Assembly: GCA_965204465.1 (NCBI GenBank)
Contig: OZ241995.1
Span: 930,001 to 994,000, forward strand
Direction of reading: 5' to 3'
DNA length: 64,000 bases
Source: CBDBES01 sp965204465
GTDB taxonomy: Bacteria > Spirochaetota > Leptospiria > Turneriellales > CBDBES01
A model generated the notes under the pieces. The model searched no databases, was not told the origin of the DNA, and was given only the letters and a program-made list of their open reading frames with translations. A program made the translations under genes and the position numbers. Below, piece after piece: positions 26,277 to 35,038 of this stretch; within the stretch, counting starts at the first letter, position 1, and every line of letters begins with the position of its first letter.

Positions 26277-28328
26277 TTATGGATTCATAAATATTCGAAA
26301 AGGAGAAACTGGAAATTGCTGTATGAATTCGTGTATGGATTCTTGGGAAACGCCAATGCATTCTCCTTTTTTATCTGAAGTGCATTTTAATTTACCAGTC
26401 AATCTATAGAACTCAACTTCATCTTTGATCAAACCTGACTGATCGCTTAAAATGATCTTTTTGAAAATTTCATTTGCCTTTTTATGATTCTTTGAATATA
26501 GAAGATATCTTGCATACCAGTAATGTAAAAAAACAGAAAATTCAGATTCAATTTTAGTTTCTTTCCATTTTTCAAAAAAATTCCAGTCTTTTTCTTCTAA
26601 TCCAATTGGATAAACAGACAAATTTTTCAATAACGAAACCAGACCAGGAGTATTTTTGAAATATTTTAAAACAAAAAGAAAATATACAGCCTTATTTCCA
26701 TATCTCCCTGGATCAAATAAATAATCTTCTAATAATAGATTCGATTCTTTTATTCGCCCTTGGTTGATATTCCATATTGCCTCTAAAAATTTTTTTTCTT
26801 TTTTTAATTTGAAACTCAAATTCGAGTCAATTGTTTTTTTAAACTTTTCCCAGTCTTTCAAGAATATTAAAGTATGCAGATAGCCAATTTCACCTTCTTC
26901 TGTAGGTACTGCTTTAAAATGATCCAATGCCTCTAAAAATTTTTTTTGCTCTGTATAAATTTGGGCTATTATATAATTTGCGTCATAGGTATATATAAAG
27001 TTATTTTCAGAAATACAATCCTGCAAATATTCAATTGCTTTTGCATATTCTTTTTTAAAATAGAAAAGACTCTTTGCAAATATAAATTTTTCATTGGGGG
27101 AAAATAATTTCTTATCTTTTAGAATTCGATATAGAATAGAATATTGTCTTTTAGAATCTAATTGAAATAATAATTTATGCCAATTATTTTCATTATAGGT
27201 GGATTGGCATTTAAGAATATTGGTTAAAATATCTTGTGAGATATCAAATTTTATTTGATATTGGATCATCTTCTGACAAATTTCTGGAATTTCAATAGAG
27301 AGTTTTTTAATGCCTAACCAATATTCTTTTTGATAACCTCTTGAAAGAATTTCATTACTTAAAGAAAAATATCTATGCCTAAGCTTTCTTTCATACCAAT
27401 ATTTCTCTAGCTTATAGACTGCTTCTATGATCTCTCCCTGAGACATCATATAAAAAACTTCCATATCATACAAAGGATAATTTTTACGAATACCATCATG
27501 AATAAACTGGATTGCCTTTTCTACCTCACCCTTTTCAAATAAAAATTTTGCAGAAATACGATATCCATTTTCCGCATTATTTTCCATTAAAGAAGGAAGC
27601 ATTTCATAAGTTTGACTTTTTTCTCCCGTTTGCCATAAAACATTCATTTTAAATAAGATCACCCTCATATTAGATGGATCCTCTTGAATGATTCGATTTA
27701 CAATTTCAAGGCATAGATCTGGCTTACCATGGGCTAATTCAAATTTAGCCCAGATCAATTCCTTTTCATTTTTTTGCAATGAGCTATACATTAAAATTTT
27801 TTGTAGGGATGTTTTCTTTAAATGAGCGATTAAAATTGACCAATGCCTTTCATCTAAATGAATCGGATATTTAGAATATAGAGAAATAAAATCATTGAAT
27901 CTATAGTTAGAGATCAATGTAGAAATCATTTTTCTAAGCATAGTAGCATTTTGAGGAGATTTTAAAAAGTAAGATATAAGCGGTTTTAAAGAAAAATCTT
28001 TTTCCCCTGCACTATAAATATCCAAAAGTCTTTCTGCCGCCTGTTGTGAATGTTCTTCTACTTCTTGTATTATTTCATTATAAACAAAAGCACTTCTCTG
28101 ATATTTTTTAAAATGAAATAGACATTCTGCATATATTAATTTTTCTACGGCAGATAAATTCTGTGATTCCTGTATTTTTTCCAGTTTAAAAATACATTCA
28201 TTATAAAGACCCTTTTCGTATGCCTGCATGAATGTAATACTTGTTTCACTCGAAAATGCCTTCGTCGTAAAAGAAAATAAACAATAAGCAATCAAAAAAA
28301 ATGAAGTACTTGCAAAAGACATACTCAT
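26277..28328 (-). CDS. Exported TPR-like repeat protein
   Basis: A 683-residue protein with a signal peptide (residues 1-27, ending TKAFSS) followed by helical repeats of TPR type almost throughout. Examples are GLYNECIFKLEKIQESQNLS, ALDHFKAVPTEEGEIGYLH and YLLYSKNHKKANEIFKKII, with the usual small/aromatic spacing (A-x-x-hh-Y). Such periplasmic TPR proteins scaffold envelope complexes; no partner is evident. The ATG at 28328 follows a GAGAGGGAT ribosome-binding site seven bases upstream; a second ATG two codons later is also possible. It ends in a short segment with two cysteines (about residues 652-661). Orientation and the 126-base gap keep it separate from the tRNA. Confidence 0.72.
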   Translation of the reverse strand: MSMSFASTSFFLIAYCLFSFTTKAFSSETSITFMQAYEKGLYNECIFKLEKIQESQNLSAVEKLIYAECLFHFKKYQRSAFVYNEIIQEVEEHSQQAAERLLDIYSAGEKDFSLKPLISYFLKSPQNATMLRKMISTLISNYRFNDFISLYSKYPIHLDERHWSILIAHLKKTSLQKILMYSSLQKNEKELIWAKFELAHGKPDLCLEIVNRIIQEDPSNMRVILFKMNVLWQTGEKSQTYEMLPSLMENNAENGYRISAKFLFEKGEVEKAIQFIHDGIRKNYPLYDMEVFYMMSQGEIIEAVYKLEKYWYERKLRHRYFSLSNEILSRGYQKEYWLGIKKLSIEIPEICQKMIQYQIKFDISQDILTNILKCQSTYNENNWHKLLFQLDSKRQYSILYRILKDKKLFSPNEKFIFAKSLFYFKKEYAKAIEYLQDCISENNFIYTYDANYIIAQIYTEQKKFLEALDHFKAVPTEEGEIGYLHTLIFLKDWEKFKKTIDSNLSFKLKKEKKFLEAIWNINQGRIKESNLLLEDYLFDPGRYGNKAVYFLFVLKYFKNTPGLVSLLKNLSVYPIGLEEKDWNFFEKWKETKIESEFSVFLHYWYARYLLYSKNHKKANEIFKKIILSDQSGLIKDEVEFYRLTGKLKCTSDKKGECIGVSQESIHEFIQQFPVSPFRIFMNP

Positions 28329-28853
28329 AATATCCCTCTCCTATTCATTTACTTATGCCTTGTCTTGTCAAGTATAATTAGAATAGTAATGCTGAATACT
28401 TTCACCATTGAAAGATGAAAAAAGTAGTTATCTTTCTTTCCCATCCCAGACACTTGGCCTCCTGGGTTGCTACGCAACACCATTCGGAGCAAGTAGTCTG
28501 CACGTGTGCCCGAATCAAAAACTAGCGGAAGCGGTTTTGATGAGGTCAGGGTGAAATGGGTAGCAAATAGATGTTTGAGTAGATTAAAATCATAGAGAGG
28601 GAAGGTTAATTACTGGAATACCATTCCAAATAAAATGGTGTTTACATAGAAGCTGTAAATAAGAATTCTTGTATTAGCTAAGAAGCAGCATTAGCTAGGA
28701 AGCAGCATTAAGAAATGAAAAGAAATGAAAAGAAATGAAAAGAAATGCTAAGCTAGCAGTGCAACTGCTAGCGCAGTGCCCTTGGGTGAAAAGAAATGCT
28801 AAGCTAGCAGTGTAACTGCCAGCGCAGTGCCCTTGGGTGAAAAGAAATGCTAA
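28329..28853. other. Repeat-rich intergenic region next to the IS cluster
   Basis: No gene is seen. The stretch holds a small perfect hairpin (GTTGC-TAC-GCAAC near 28468), a 17-bp direct repeat near 28675-28708 (TAGCTAAGAAGCAGCAT type), and a segment near 28622-28660 resembling the start of the 16081 repeat region (CATTCCAAATAA, then GTGTTTACATAG). It ends in the tandem arrays listed separately. It looks like a landing pad of old mobile sequence. Confidence 0.6.
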
Positions 28854-28854
28854 G
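28711..28854. repeat. Tandem arrays: 10-bp unit (about 4 copies) running into a 51-bp unit (2 copies plus a partial third)
   Basis: AGAAATGAAA repeats with a 10-base period at 28711, 28721 and 28731, with a fourth start at 28741. From 28741 a 51-base unit begins AGAAATGCTAAGCTAGCAG and ends CCCTTGGGTGAAA. It recurs at 28792 with two changes and starts a third time at 28843 before the IS end cuts it off. The unit contains a small CTAGCAGT...ACTGCTAG stem. The GTGCCCTTGGGTGAAA piece resembles the dispersed 21-bp repeat. Confidence 0.85.
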
Positions 28855-28983
28855 GGGCTGTCTAAAAAGGCTTACGAGAAAAAGTCTATTATAATTACTT
28901 GTCAGGATAAATCGATTTTGCTCTATTCTACGTTATGTCTCAGAATAATTCACTTTTATTTACAGACCTGCCTCCGCAAGAGG

Positions 28984-28998
28984 TAAATGATAAGAAAT
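28984..28998. repeat. 15-bp target-site duplication of the IS481-type element (left copy; right copy 30211-30225)
   Basis: TAAATGATAAGAAAT is identical on both sides of the insert. IS481 elements are known to make variable duplications up to about this size. Confidence 0.9.
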
Positions 28999-30210
28999 TG
29001 TAGAAACCAATGACATATCTTACACATTAAGAAGCTATTTTAGTCATTCTATTCCGATGGAACCTTTGATATGGCGTCAAGTTATTTAATGAAGAGTGCG
29101 GGCGGATCTTATTATACCAATTCACAAAGTTATCTACGATAGTCTGAATCTCAATAATACTCATTCCATTTTTAATTTTACCTTCAAGGGCTCTCTTCAA
29201 GGTTTGATTGAAACGCTCTACTTTACCATTCAGCTCTGGCGTTCCTGGACGGATCAATTTATGCTCAATACCTGCTTCTCTTAAATATTCTTCAAAGCCA
29301 CTGATCACAGACTTTTTTTTTCTCCTGGGATTCTCTTGGGAAACATATTTAGAAGTAAACTCGACTCCATTATCTGTTTGTATTTTTTGTGGCATCTCAA
29401 ATTTTTCCACAAATTTTTTGATCCCATTGGTAGCTTCATAGTTACTATGTTCATCAGCTATGTGTACCACCACAGTTCGTGAACAATCATCTATAACTGG
29501 ATAGGCCTTCACAGAATGCCCGTTGTTATCTACTATCCCAAGGTTCACAGTATCCGTCTGAACCCTCTCTAATGGCTCCTGAAGGGCATAACGCTTTGTA
29601 TGGCTGTTTTTTCGAGGTATTCTATATTGTTGGGAAATATTCTTGCGCCTGAAGATATATCCTAATGTGGAAGCATGTATCTCAATTCCATGATCCCTTT
29701 TTAATAATAGGGTTGTCAATTTAGCACCTGCATTATAGTTATCCTTTCTGACTTGGATAGCCAGATCAATGACGCTCTGGTCTATAGACTTTGAATTACT
29801 TTTAGGTTTTCTAGATATGTCTAAAAGTGCCTCCATATTATACTTTGTCTTTCTCAATCTTCTGATCCAGAAATAATATGTTTGTCGGGCATGACCAAAT
29901 TTGTCAGAGGTTAATTTAACATTGCCCGATTGTAAGGCTCTTATCAGGAATAATGCTCTCTTGCGTATTATATGATTTTTTATTCCTTTCAGATTTTCCT
30001 GTATAATTGAAATTTCTTGTTCATTATTTTTCATATTTCAATCCTTGATAATTTATTTCTAAAATAGACTTAGGGATAAACTGCTTTATTCAGTCCAGAA
30101 AATTTCAGGTAGTCGTTCGGTTCGGTTCCCTCACCTTCCTCCTACCTGAAATCATGGCCCCTACCCTGGGGATCTAACAAGTAGTGTAAGATATGTCATT
30201 GGTTATTGTA
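28999..30210 (-). mobile_element. Complete IS481-type insertion sequence
   Basis: The 1212-bp element is bounded by 27-bp imperfect inverted repeats (28999-29025 and 30184-30210; the inner 20 bases are identical) and flanked by a 15-bp target duplication. It carries a single intact transposase gene on the minus strand. A relic of the same element lies at 15380-15849. It inserted into the transposase gene of the surrounding IS1182-type element. Confidence 0.92.
29027..30034 (-). CDS. IS481-family transposase
   Basis: A 335-residue transposase. The N-terminal 100 residues form a helix-turn-helix region (LTSDKFGHARQTYYFWIRRL). The rve-type integrase core follows with QTDTVNLG (first Asp), IDDCSRTVVVHIADEH, IQTDNGVEFTSKY (second Asp), and PELNGKVERFNQTLKRA (catalytic Glu), ending in NWYNKIRPHSSLNNLTPYQR, typical of IS481/IS3-like enzymes. 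The frame is intact, so the element may still be mobile. The stop lies just inside the left inverted repeat. Confidence 0.93.
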   Translation of the reverse strand: MKNNEQEISIIQENLKGIKNHIIRKRALFLIRALQSGNVKLTSDKFGHARQTYYFWIRRLRKTKYNMEALLDISRKPKSNSKSIDQSVIDLAIQVRKDNYNAGAKLTTLLLKRDHGIEIHASTLGYIFRRKNISQQYRIPRKNSHTKRYALQEPLERVQTDTVNLGIVDNNGHSVKAYPVIDDCSRTVVVHIADEHSNYEATNGIKKFVEKFEMPQKIQTDNGVEFTSKYVSQENPRRKKKSVISGFEEYLREAGIEHKLIRPGTPELNGKVERFNQTLKRALEGKIKNGMSIIEIQTIVDNFVNWYNKIRPHSSLNNLTPYQRFHRNRMTKIAS

Positions 30211-32073
30211 TAAATGATAAGAAATATCTACACAGGCAGGTAACCTTTAAGGAATACGATACAGGACAGAGAGAGCTTTTTCCGGAGGATATTGAGCAAT
30301 CCCTGCCTAAGTTTCATATTGCACGCTTTATCAAGCTTGCTATGGACAAAATCAATATTGATTCTCTTATATCCAGCTATAAAGGTGGGGGAGCCAGCGC
30401 CTATAATCCCAGGTTATTGTTAAGTGTGTGGCTTCTGGCTCTTACTTACAAGACCTATAGCTGTCGTGGGGTAGCTAAATTGCTTAGAGAGAACATTGCC
30501 TTTAAGTGGCTCAGTGGGAATAAGATCATAGATTTTCGTACCCTGAATAATTTTCGTTCTCGTTTAGAGAAAGATATAAAAAAGATATTCCAGGAGGTGA
30601 TTCAAATAGGTATAAAGAATGGTATTATTACTGCTAAAGATATTTTCATAGATCATTCTAAATTCGAGGCAGATGCGAATCGTCATAAGGTGATCTGGGG
30701 CAAGCGTGTAAAAAACCAAACAGCGAAGATAGAATCAGAGTTAGACATGCTTTTTTCCTATATTTCTCGCATTGAGAAGTCAGAGGGTAAAGAATACGGT
30801 AATGGTGATTACTCTGAGACAAGTAACAGGAACTTCTCGGATTCTGATATAGATAAGATGATCACAGATGTTAATTCACAATTAAAAGATCATGAGATAA
30901 GCCGTGATGCTGGGCGGGACAGGAAAGCGAAGTTCCGTCGGCTAAAAGTATTATTACATCGGCTCAAGAAATATAATTATTCAAAATTATTATTAGGTAA
31001 GCGTAGGAGCTATTCGAAGACAGACCCCGATGCGACAGCTATGTTTCAAAAAGACGAAGTGATCAAGCCTGGATATAATGAGGGTGTTGCCACGAGTGAT
31101 GGGTTTGTTTTAGATTACTCCATCTCGCAGACCTCAGGTGATACTGATAAACTGATTGATTTAGTCGATGGCACAGAGAAAAATACAGGCGTAAAAGCAG
31201 ATTCGGTTACAGCGGATTCTGCCTATGGCAGTGAAGAGAACTATCAACATTTAGAAGATAAAGATATAAAAGCTAATGTGAAGTATTCTACCTATCATCC
31301 TGAAAAGACAAAAAAGTATCATCAGGCAAAGGTTTGCAAAGATCAGTTTCTTTATGAAAAATCATCTGATACTTATCGCTGTCCTCAGGGCAAGGTGCTG
31401 ACATTTATTAAAGAGAAGTTATCAAGAAAAACAGTTAACGGTTATAGAGCCAATGTTAAAGTCTATTCCGCCAGAGAAGAAGATTGTTCTGGTTGTTCAT
31501 TAAAACAGTTCTGCACCAGGGGCAAAGCCCGTAGTCTTCATATCAGCGCTAATTATGACAGACTAAAAGTTAAGGCGAGGAAGCAGCTTCGCAGCTCTGA
31601 GGGGCGGGCTTTATCGAAACGCAGAGGCTTTGAGGTAGAGACCATTTTTGGTCATAAGAAACGGAATTCTTTCTATAAAAGATATTCTCTCAGGGGCATT
31701 GATAAAGTCCGAACAGAGACAGGTATGTTCTATACCAGCTATAATTTAGTAAAGATGTATCGGTATGCGATGAAGCAATTTTCTTCCTATGCTTATGGTT
31801 TAGACCGTCTTGGATCAGGGGATCATGGGAGAGGTGCGCCCCTCTTATTCGGAAAACAGCCTACTGGCTGCGCAGGGGGCTAAAAAGAAGGTAAAAAAAG
31901 TGATATTCAGGAAAAAAGTCACTTTAAATGAGATAAAACCCAAAAATATAGAAATAAAACTATACCTCCAGCCCAGCCGCAGGCTGTTCCCCAAATACTA
32001 CTCAAAAGACTCTTATTAAGCGCCTGTATTGGCAAAGTCAATGAAAAATCACTCCCTTTTTAGACAGCCCCAA

Positions 32074-32116
32074 TCCCCAGCCTTGCAAAACATCCATGTT
32101 TTGTAGGGGGTGGGGG
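32074..32116. other. Long imperfect hairpin just outside the IS1182-type element
   Basis: An eight-base perfect inner stem (CAAAACAT at 32086-32093, ATGTTTTG at 32096-32103) continues outward with wobble pairs and a C-rich/G-rich clamp (32075-32082 against 32107-32115). It could be a transcription terminator for the minus-strand operon ending at 32209 or a palindromic repeat; there is no clear T-tract. Confidence 0.5.
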
Positions 32117-32136
32117 TATGAATTAAAAAAAGAAAG

Positions 32137-32180
32137 ACCTGTGCCCGTAGAGTGAAAAAAAGAGTGTCCACTTTATGGGG
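32137..32180 (+). repeat. Dispersed 21-bp repeat copy followed by a 22-bp IS-end-like sequence
   Basis: 32137-32157 differs at one position from the 16155-16175 repeat arm and has the same AAAAAAAGAAAG leader. The following 22 bases (32159-32180, including GTGTCCACTTTATGGGG) are the exact reverse complement of 52088-52109 inside the scarred 3' end of the giant repeat gene. The TGTCCA... form looks like the terminus of an insertion sequence, but no matching element remains here. Confidence 0.7.
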
Positions 32181-32208
32181 TAAGGCCATGTTTGTAATTT
32201 TAAAAATT

Positions 32209-32640
32209 TTATTTCTTTGTTTTCTCTGATTTGTCTACAAGTTTCTTTTGGGGGACAACGATCACTTCTGACTGTTGCGTATTCGCTTTTTTCTTTTCTT
32301 TTGGGGGGGTAGACTCTTTTCGCCTCACGCTTGTAGATGGCTTTAGCAGAATGAAGGTAGTTAATTCACTAAATAAAAATAATGCACTAAAATAGATAAA
32401 ATGAACCGCTAATGACATGAAGCTAGCCTGTTCTATCTCTAAATAGGGCACAAATTGACCCACCCAAGGATAGGCTGCCATATAATAGACAATAAATAGT
32501 AAAATAGTTATAAGGTTTTTAGAGAGTTTCTTTATACGATCATTTTTTAGCATGGTAGAATAATGCGACCTGCAACATAGGAGGTCAGATAATAACAAGT
32601 CCATATTATACAGGAATTGTCCTGTTTTAAAGAATGGCAA
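32209..32640 (-). CDS. Small membrane protein with two transmembrane segments and a Lys-rich tail
   Basis: Unrecognised protein at the end of the nitrogen operon. The open frame reaches 32649, but a strong AGGAGG site lies directly before that TTG. The TTG at 32640 sits nine bases after AGGAGG and is the better start (143 residues). Two hydrophobic helices (LITILLFIVYYMAAYPWVGQ and MSLAVHFIYFSALFLFSELT) are followed by about 40 basic residues that would lie in the cytoplasm. It ends a minus-strand run of seven genes. Function unknown. Confidence 0.6.
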   Translation of the reverse strand: MPFFKTGQFLYNMDLLLSDLLCCRSHYSTMLKNDRIKKLSKNLITILLFIVYYMAAYPWVGQFVPYLEIEQASFMSLAVHFIYFSALFLFSELTTFILLKPSTSVRRKESTPPKEKKKANTQQSEVIVVPQKKLVDKSEKTKK

Positions 32641-32691
32641 CTTATCCAACCTCCTGTATTTCAGGTAGGCACCATTCTATGGATACTCATT

Positions 32692-34044
32692 TCAAACGGG
32701 CAATGGCGACAATAATTTTTTTAACCTTTCGCTATCCTGTGCTTCTGCAATCACTCTTAAAATAGGTTCTGTATTGGAAGCTCTTATATGTATCCAGGGA
32801 ATGCCTCCTTCCTCAGATAAATGCAATCCGTCTTCTGCATTTAGGATCATATCTGGAAAACATTCTATTAATTTTTTAGAGGCTACTTCTGGAGAAATAT
32901 TTTGCGTTTCTATCTTTTTTTTGACCATGAATGTGGTGGGAAATTCTTTTACTATATCGCTCAAAGGCTTCTTTTTACTCTGTAAAAGAGAAAGTATCCA
33001 TGCCACTCCGCAAAAAGAATCTCTGCCAAATGAAAGTATCCTAGGATCAATGACCCCCCCATTTCCTTCTCCTCCAAAAGAGGCCTTTGTTTCTTGCATT
33101 TTTTTTACTACATTTGATTCCCCTATTTTAGAACGATATAATTTAACGGAATTCTGTTCCGCCACCCATTGGTTCAGCCAGGAACTGGAAAGATTTGTTA
33201 CAATATCTCCTTTTGTGAATTTCAATGCAGCCATAGAGGCTAGAGGTAATGTGAATTCCTCACCTATAGGATTCCCTTTTTCATCTACCACAGAAAGTCG
33301 GTCTGCGTCAGGATCAAAGGCAAATCCTATGTCACATTGTTTTTTCCTCATGAAATCGCCAAAATTTCTCAATGCCTTTTCCGTAGGTTCAGGGGGTCGG
33401 GGAAATTCAGATATTAAATGAGGATATATAGAAACATATTCCAAGCCAATGACATCTAGAAATCTATGGATAACTTCTGTAGCAGTAGAACCCAAGGTAT
33501 CCACTGCCACCTTTATTTTAGAGTCTTTATCCGGTAGGGGTATATAATGTAGAATATTTCGGATATGAAATTGTATGGCTTCTTCATGTATATAAGAATA
33601 CTTTCCCTGAAATTTATGATCTCCCCATCCATGGGAAGGATCATCTAAATATTTGAGCCAATTGGCATTATCTTCTTCAGAGAAAAAAAAACCGCCTTTC
33701 TTAATAAATTTAAAGGCATTGTATTGGGCCGGATTATGGCTGGCAGAAATCATAATTCCACCTGCCATATTTTTATGATTTATATATGCCTTTAGGGTAG
33801 GGGTGGGCAATATTCCTAGATCAATTACCTCTCTTCCAAGGGATAATAAAGTTCCTAATACAATTTGACTGATTGCATTCCCAGTAGATCGGGTATCTCT
33901 GGCAATGCATATCCTTCCTTTAGATAGGGTATAGTGAAATGCCTTTATAAAACCAGTTATATTTTGTGGATGAAGGTCTTTTCCAAAAATACCCCGTATG
34001 CCTGAAACAGAGAATTTAAACGTATCAGAATCGGATAAAAGCAT
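32692..34044 (-). CDS. Phosphohexomutase (phosphoglucosamine/phosphomannomutase family, GlmM-like)
   Basis: A 450-residue alpha-D-phosphohexomutase. Visible are the N-terminal FSVSGIRGIFG, the phosphoserine loop GGIMISASHNPAQYNAFKF near residue 95, the metal loop FDPDADRLSV near 240, the sugar-binding GGEGNGGVIDP near 323 and the phosphate-binding RASNTEPILRVIAEA near the C-terminus. The GEGNGG sugar loop and the SGIRG start fit GlmM-like and archaeal-type mutases; whether the substrate is glucosamine-6-P, mannose-6-P or glucose-6-P cannot be decided. It follows trxB by 39 bases in the same operon. It would supply UDP-GlcNAc or other activated sugars for the envelope. Confidence 0.88.
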   Translation of the reverse strand: MLLSDSDTFKFSVSGIRGIFGKDLHPQNITGFIKAFHYTLSKGRICIARDTRSTGNAISQIVLGTLLSLGREVIDLGILPTPTLKAYINHKNMAGGIMISASHNPAQYNAFKFIKKGGFFFSEEDNANWLKYLDDPSHGWGDHKFQGKYSYIHEEAIQFHIRNILHYIPLPDKDSKIKVAVDTLGSTATEVIHRFLDVIGLEYVSIYPHLISEFPRPPEPTEKALRNFGDFMRKKQCDIGFAFDPDADRLSVVDEKGNPIGEEFTLPLASMAALKFTKGDIVTNLSSSWLNQWVAEQNSVKLYRSKIGESNVVKKMQETKASFGGEGNGGVIDPRILSFGRDSFCGVAWILSLLQSKKKPLSDIVKEFPTTFMVKKKIETQNISPEVASKKLIECFPDMILNAEDGLHLSEEGGIPWIHIRASNTEPILRVIAEAQDSERLKKLLSPLPV

Positions 34045-34083
34045 TCTTGTGGAAATAGATTGGGAAATGTATTTTTAGATAGA

Positions 34084-35010
34084 CTATGGATTTTCCTCTA
34101 GGAATTTCTCTGCCTCTATGGCTGCTGCACAACCAGTTCCTGCTGCAGTCACCGCCTGCCTGTAATAATGGTCTTGCGCATCCCCCGCTGCAAAAACGCC
34201 CTGTATATTTGTAGAAGTGCGGTCTGGGTTCGTGATTATATATCCTGTCTTGTCCATCTCAATATCTTTTTTAAATATGTCTGTATTGGGAACATGGCCA
34301 ATGGCAATGAATACCCCCCCCGTTGGATGATCCGTAATGGAGTTATCCCTTGCATCTTTTAGTTTAACACCAGAAACCATACCAGTTTTTTCATCACCGT
34401 ATATTTCATGGATCATCTTAGAAGTTAATATTTCTATTTTTGGATGGGAACGGGCTCTTTCTAGCATGATCTTACTCGCCTTGAAATAATCTCTTCTGTG
34501 AAGGATCGTAACCTTAGAAGCAAATTTAGTCAGGAAAATGGCTTCTGTCATGGAGCTATCTCCACCGCCTACCACGACCACTTCTTTTTCTTTAAAAAAG
34601 AAGCCATCACATGTAGCGCATGCAGAAACTCCCTTCCCTTTAAATGCCTTTTCAGAAGGGATGCCTAAGAATCTTGCGGTAGCACCTGTTGCAATGATCA
34701 CCGTTTTGGATTCATACCATTTTTCTCCAGAACGAACCTTGAAGGGTCTTTGGTTCAATATAACTTCATCTGCTAAGGCGGTTACCAATTCAGAGCCAAA
34801 TCTTTGGGCCTGTTTTCTTAATATTTCCATCATTTCAGGACCCAGTATACCATCTGGGAAACCTGGATAGTTTTCGACCTCTGTTGTGATCATCAACTGT
34901 CCGCCCCTCTCGATGCCTTCTAATACAAGCGTTTTTAAATTCGCCCTGCCTGCATAGATAGCGGCTGTATAGCCAGCAGGACCAGAACCAATGATGATCG
35001 TATCATACAT
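34084..35010 (-). CDS. trxB: Thioredoxin-disulfide reductase
   Basis: A 308-residue flavoprotein that passes electrons from NADPH to thioredoxin. It has the FAD-binding GSGPAGYTAAIYAGRANL at residues 8-25, the redox-active CATC (C131 and C134) in VSACATCDGFFF, the NADPH-binding VVVGGGDSSMTEAIFL, and the C-terminal FAD block GVFAAGDAQDHYYRQAVTAAGTG (cited in parts: GVFAAGDAQD, then YYRQAVTAAG). The length equals that of the low-Mr family. It lies 28 bases after the flotillin-like gene in the nitrogen operon. No thioredoxin is nearby. Confidence 0.96.
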   Translation of the reverse strand: MYDTIIIGSGPAGYTAAIYAGRANLKTLVLEGIERGGQLMITTEVENYPGFPDGILGPEMMEILRKQAQRFGSELVTALADEVILNQRPFKVRSGEKWYESKTVIIATGATARFLGIPSEKAFKGKGVSACATCDGFFFKEKEVVVVGGGDSSMTEAIFLTKFASKVTILHRRDYFKASKIMLERARSHPKIEILTSKMIHEIYGDEKTGMVSGVKLKDARDNSITDHPTGGVFIAIGHVPNTDIFKKDIEMDKTGYIITNPDRTSTNIQGVFAAGDAQDHYYRQAVTAAGTGCAAAIEAEKFLEENP

Positions 35011-35038
35011 AGAGTTCTATTTCTAAATACTGTTCTGT

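Larger units (their letters stand above)
28935..31883 (+). pseudogene. IS1182-family transposase gene split by the IS481-type insertion
   Basis: The 5' part starts at ATG 28935 (MSQNNSLLFTDLPPQEVNDK) and is cut at 28998. The rest resumes at 30226. Joining 28998 to 30226 (removing the insert and one target copy) gives one uninterrupted frame of about 573 codons, so the break is recent. The downstream 513-codon piece from ATG 30342 is intact. It has DDE features: IFIDHSKFEADANRHK, VTADSAYGSEENY and FEVETIFGHKKRNSFYKRY. It also has a CSGC...FC cysteine cluster. The lost N-terminal 60 residues normally bind the ends, so the split gene is probably inactive. Confidence 0.85.
28854..32071 (+). mobile_element. 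IS1182-type insertion sequence, interrupted by an IS481-type element
   Basis: The ends are a perfect 17-bp inverted repeat: GGGGCTGTCTAAAAAGG at 28854-28870 and its complement at 32055-32071. Without the nested 1212-bp element and one 15-bp target copy the element would be 1991 bp, a normal IS1182 size. It carries one transposase gene on the plus strand. No matching target duplication flanks the outer ends, so an adjacent deletion may have occurred. Assignment to the IS1182 family rests on the transposase. Confidence 0.85.

Noticed and set aside
31810..32019. A separate small gene overlapping the end of the IS1182-type transposase
   Set aside because: It runs in a second frame across the transposase end and the IS end region; no independent evidence supports it.
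32774..33421. A 215-codon plus-strand frame opposite the phosphohexomutase
   Set aside because: It is fully antisense to a well-supported enzyme and has no recognisable domain or ribosome-binding site.
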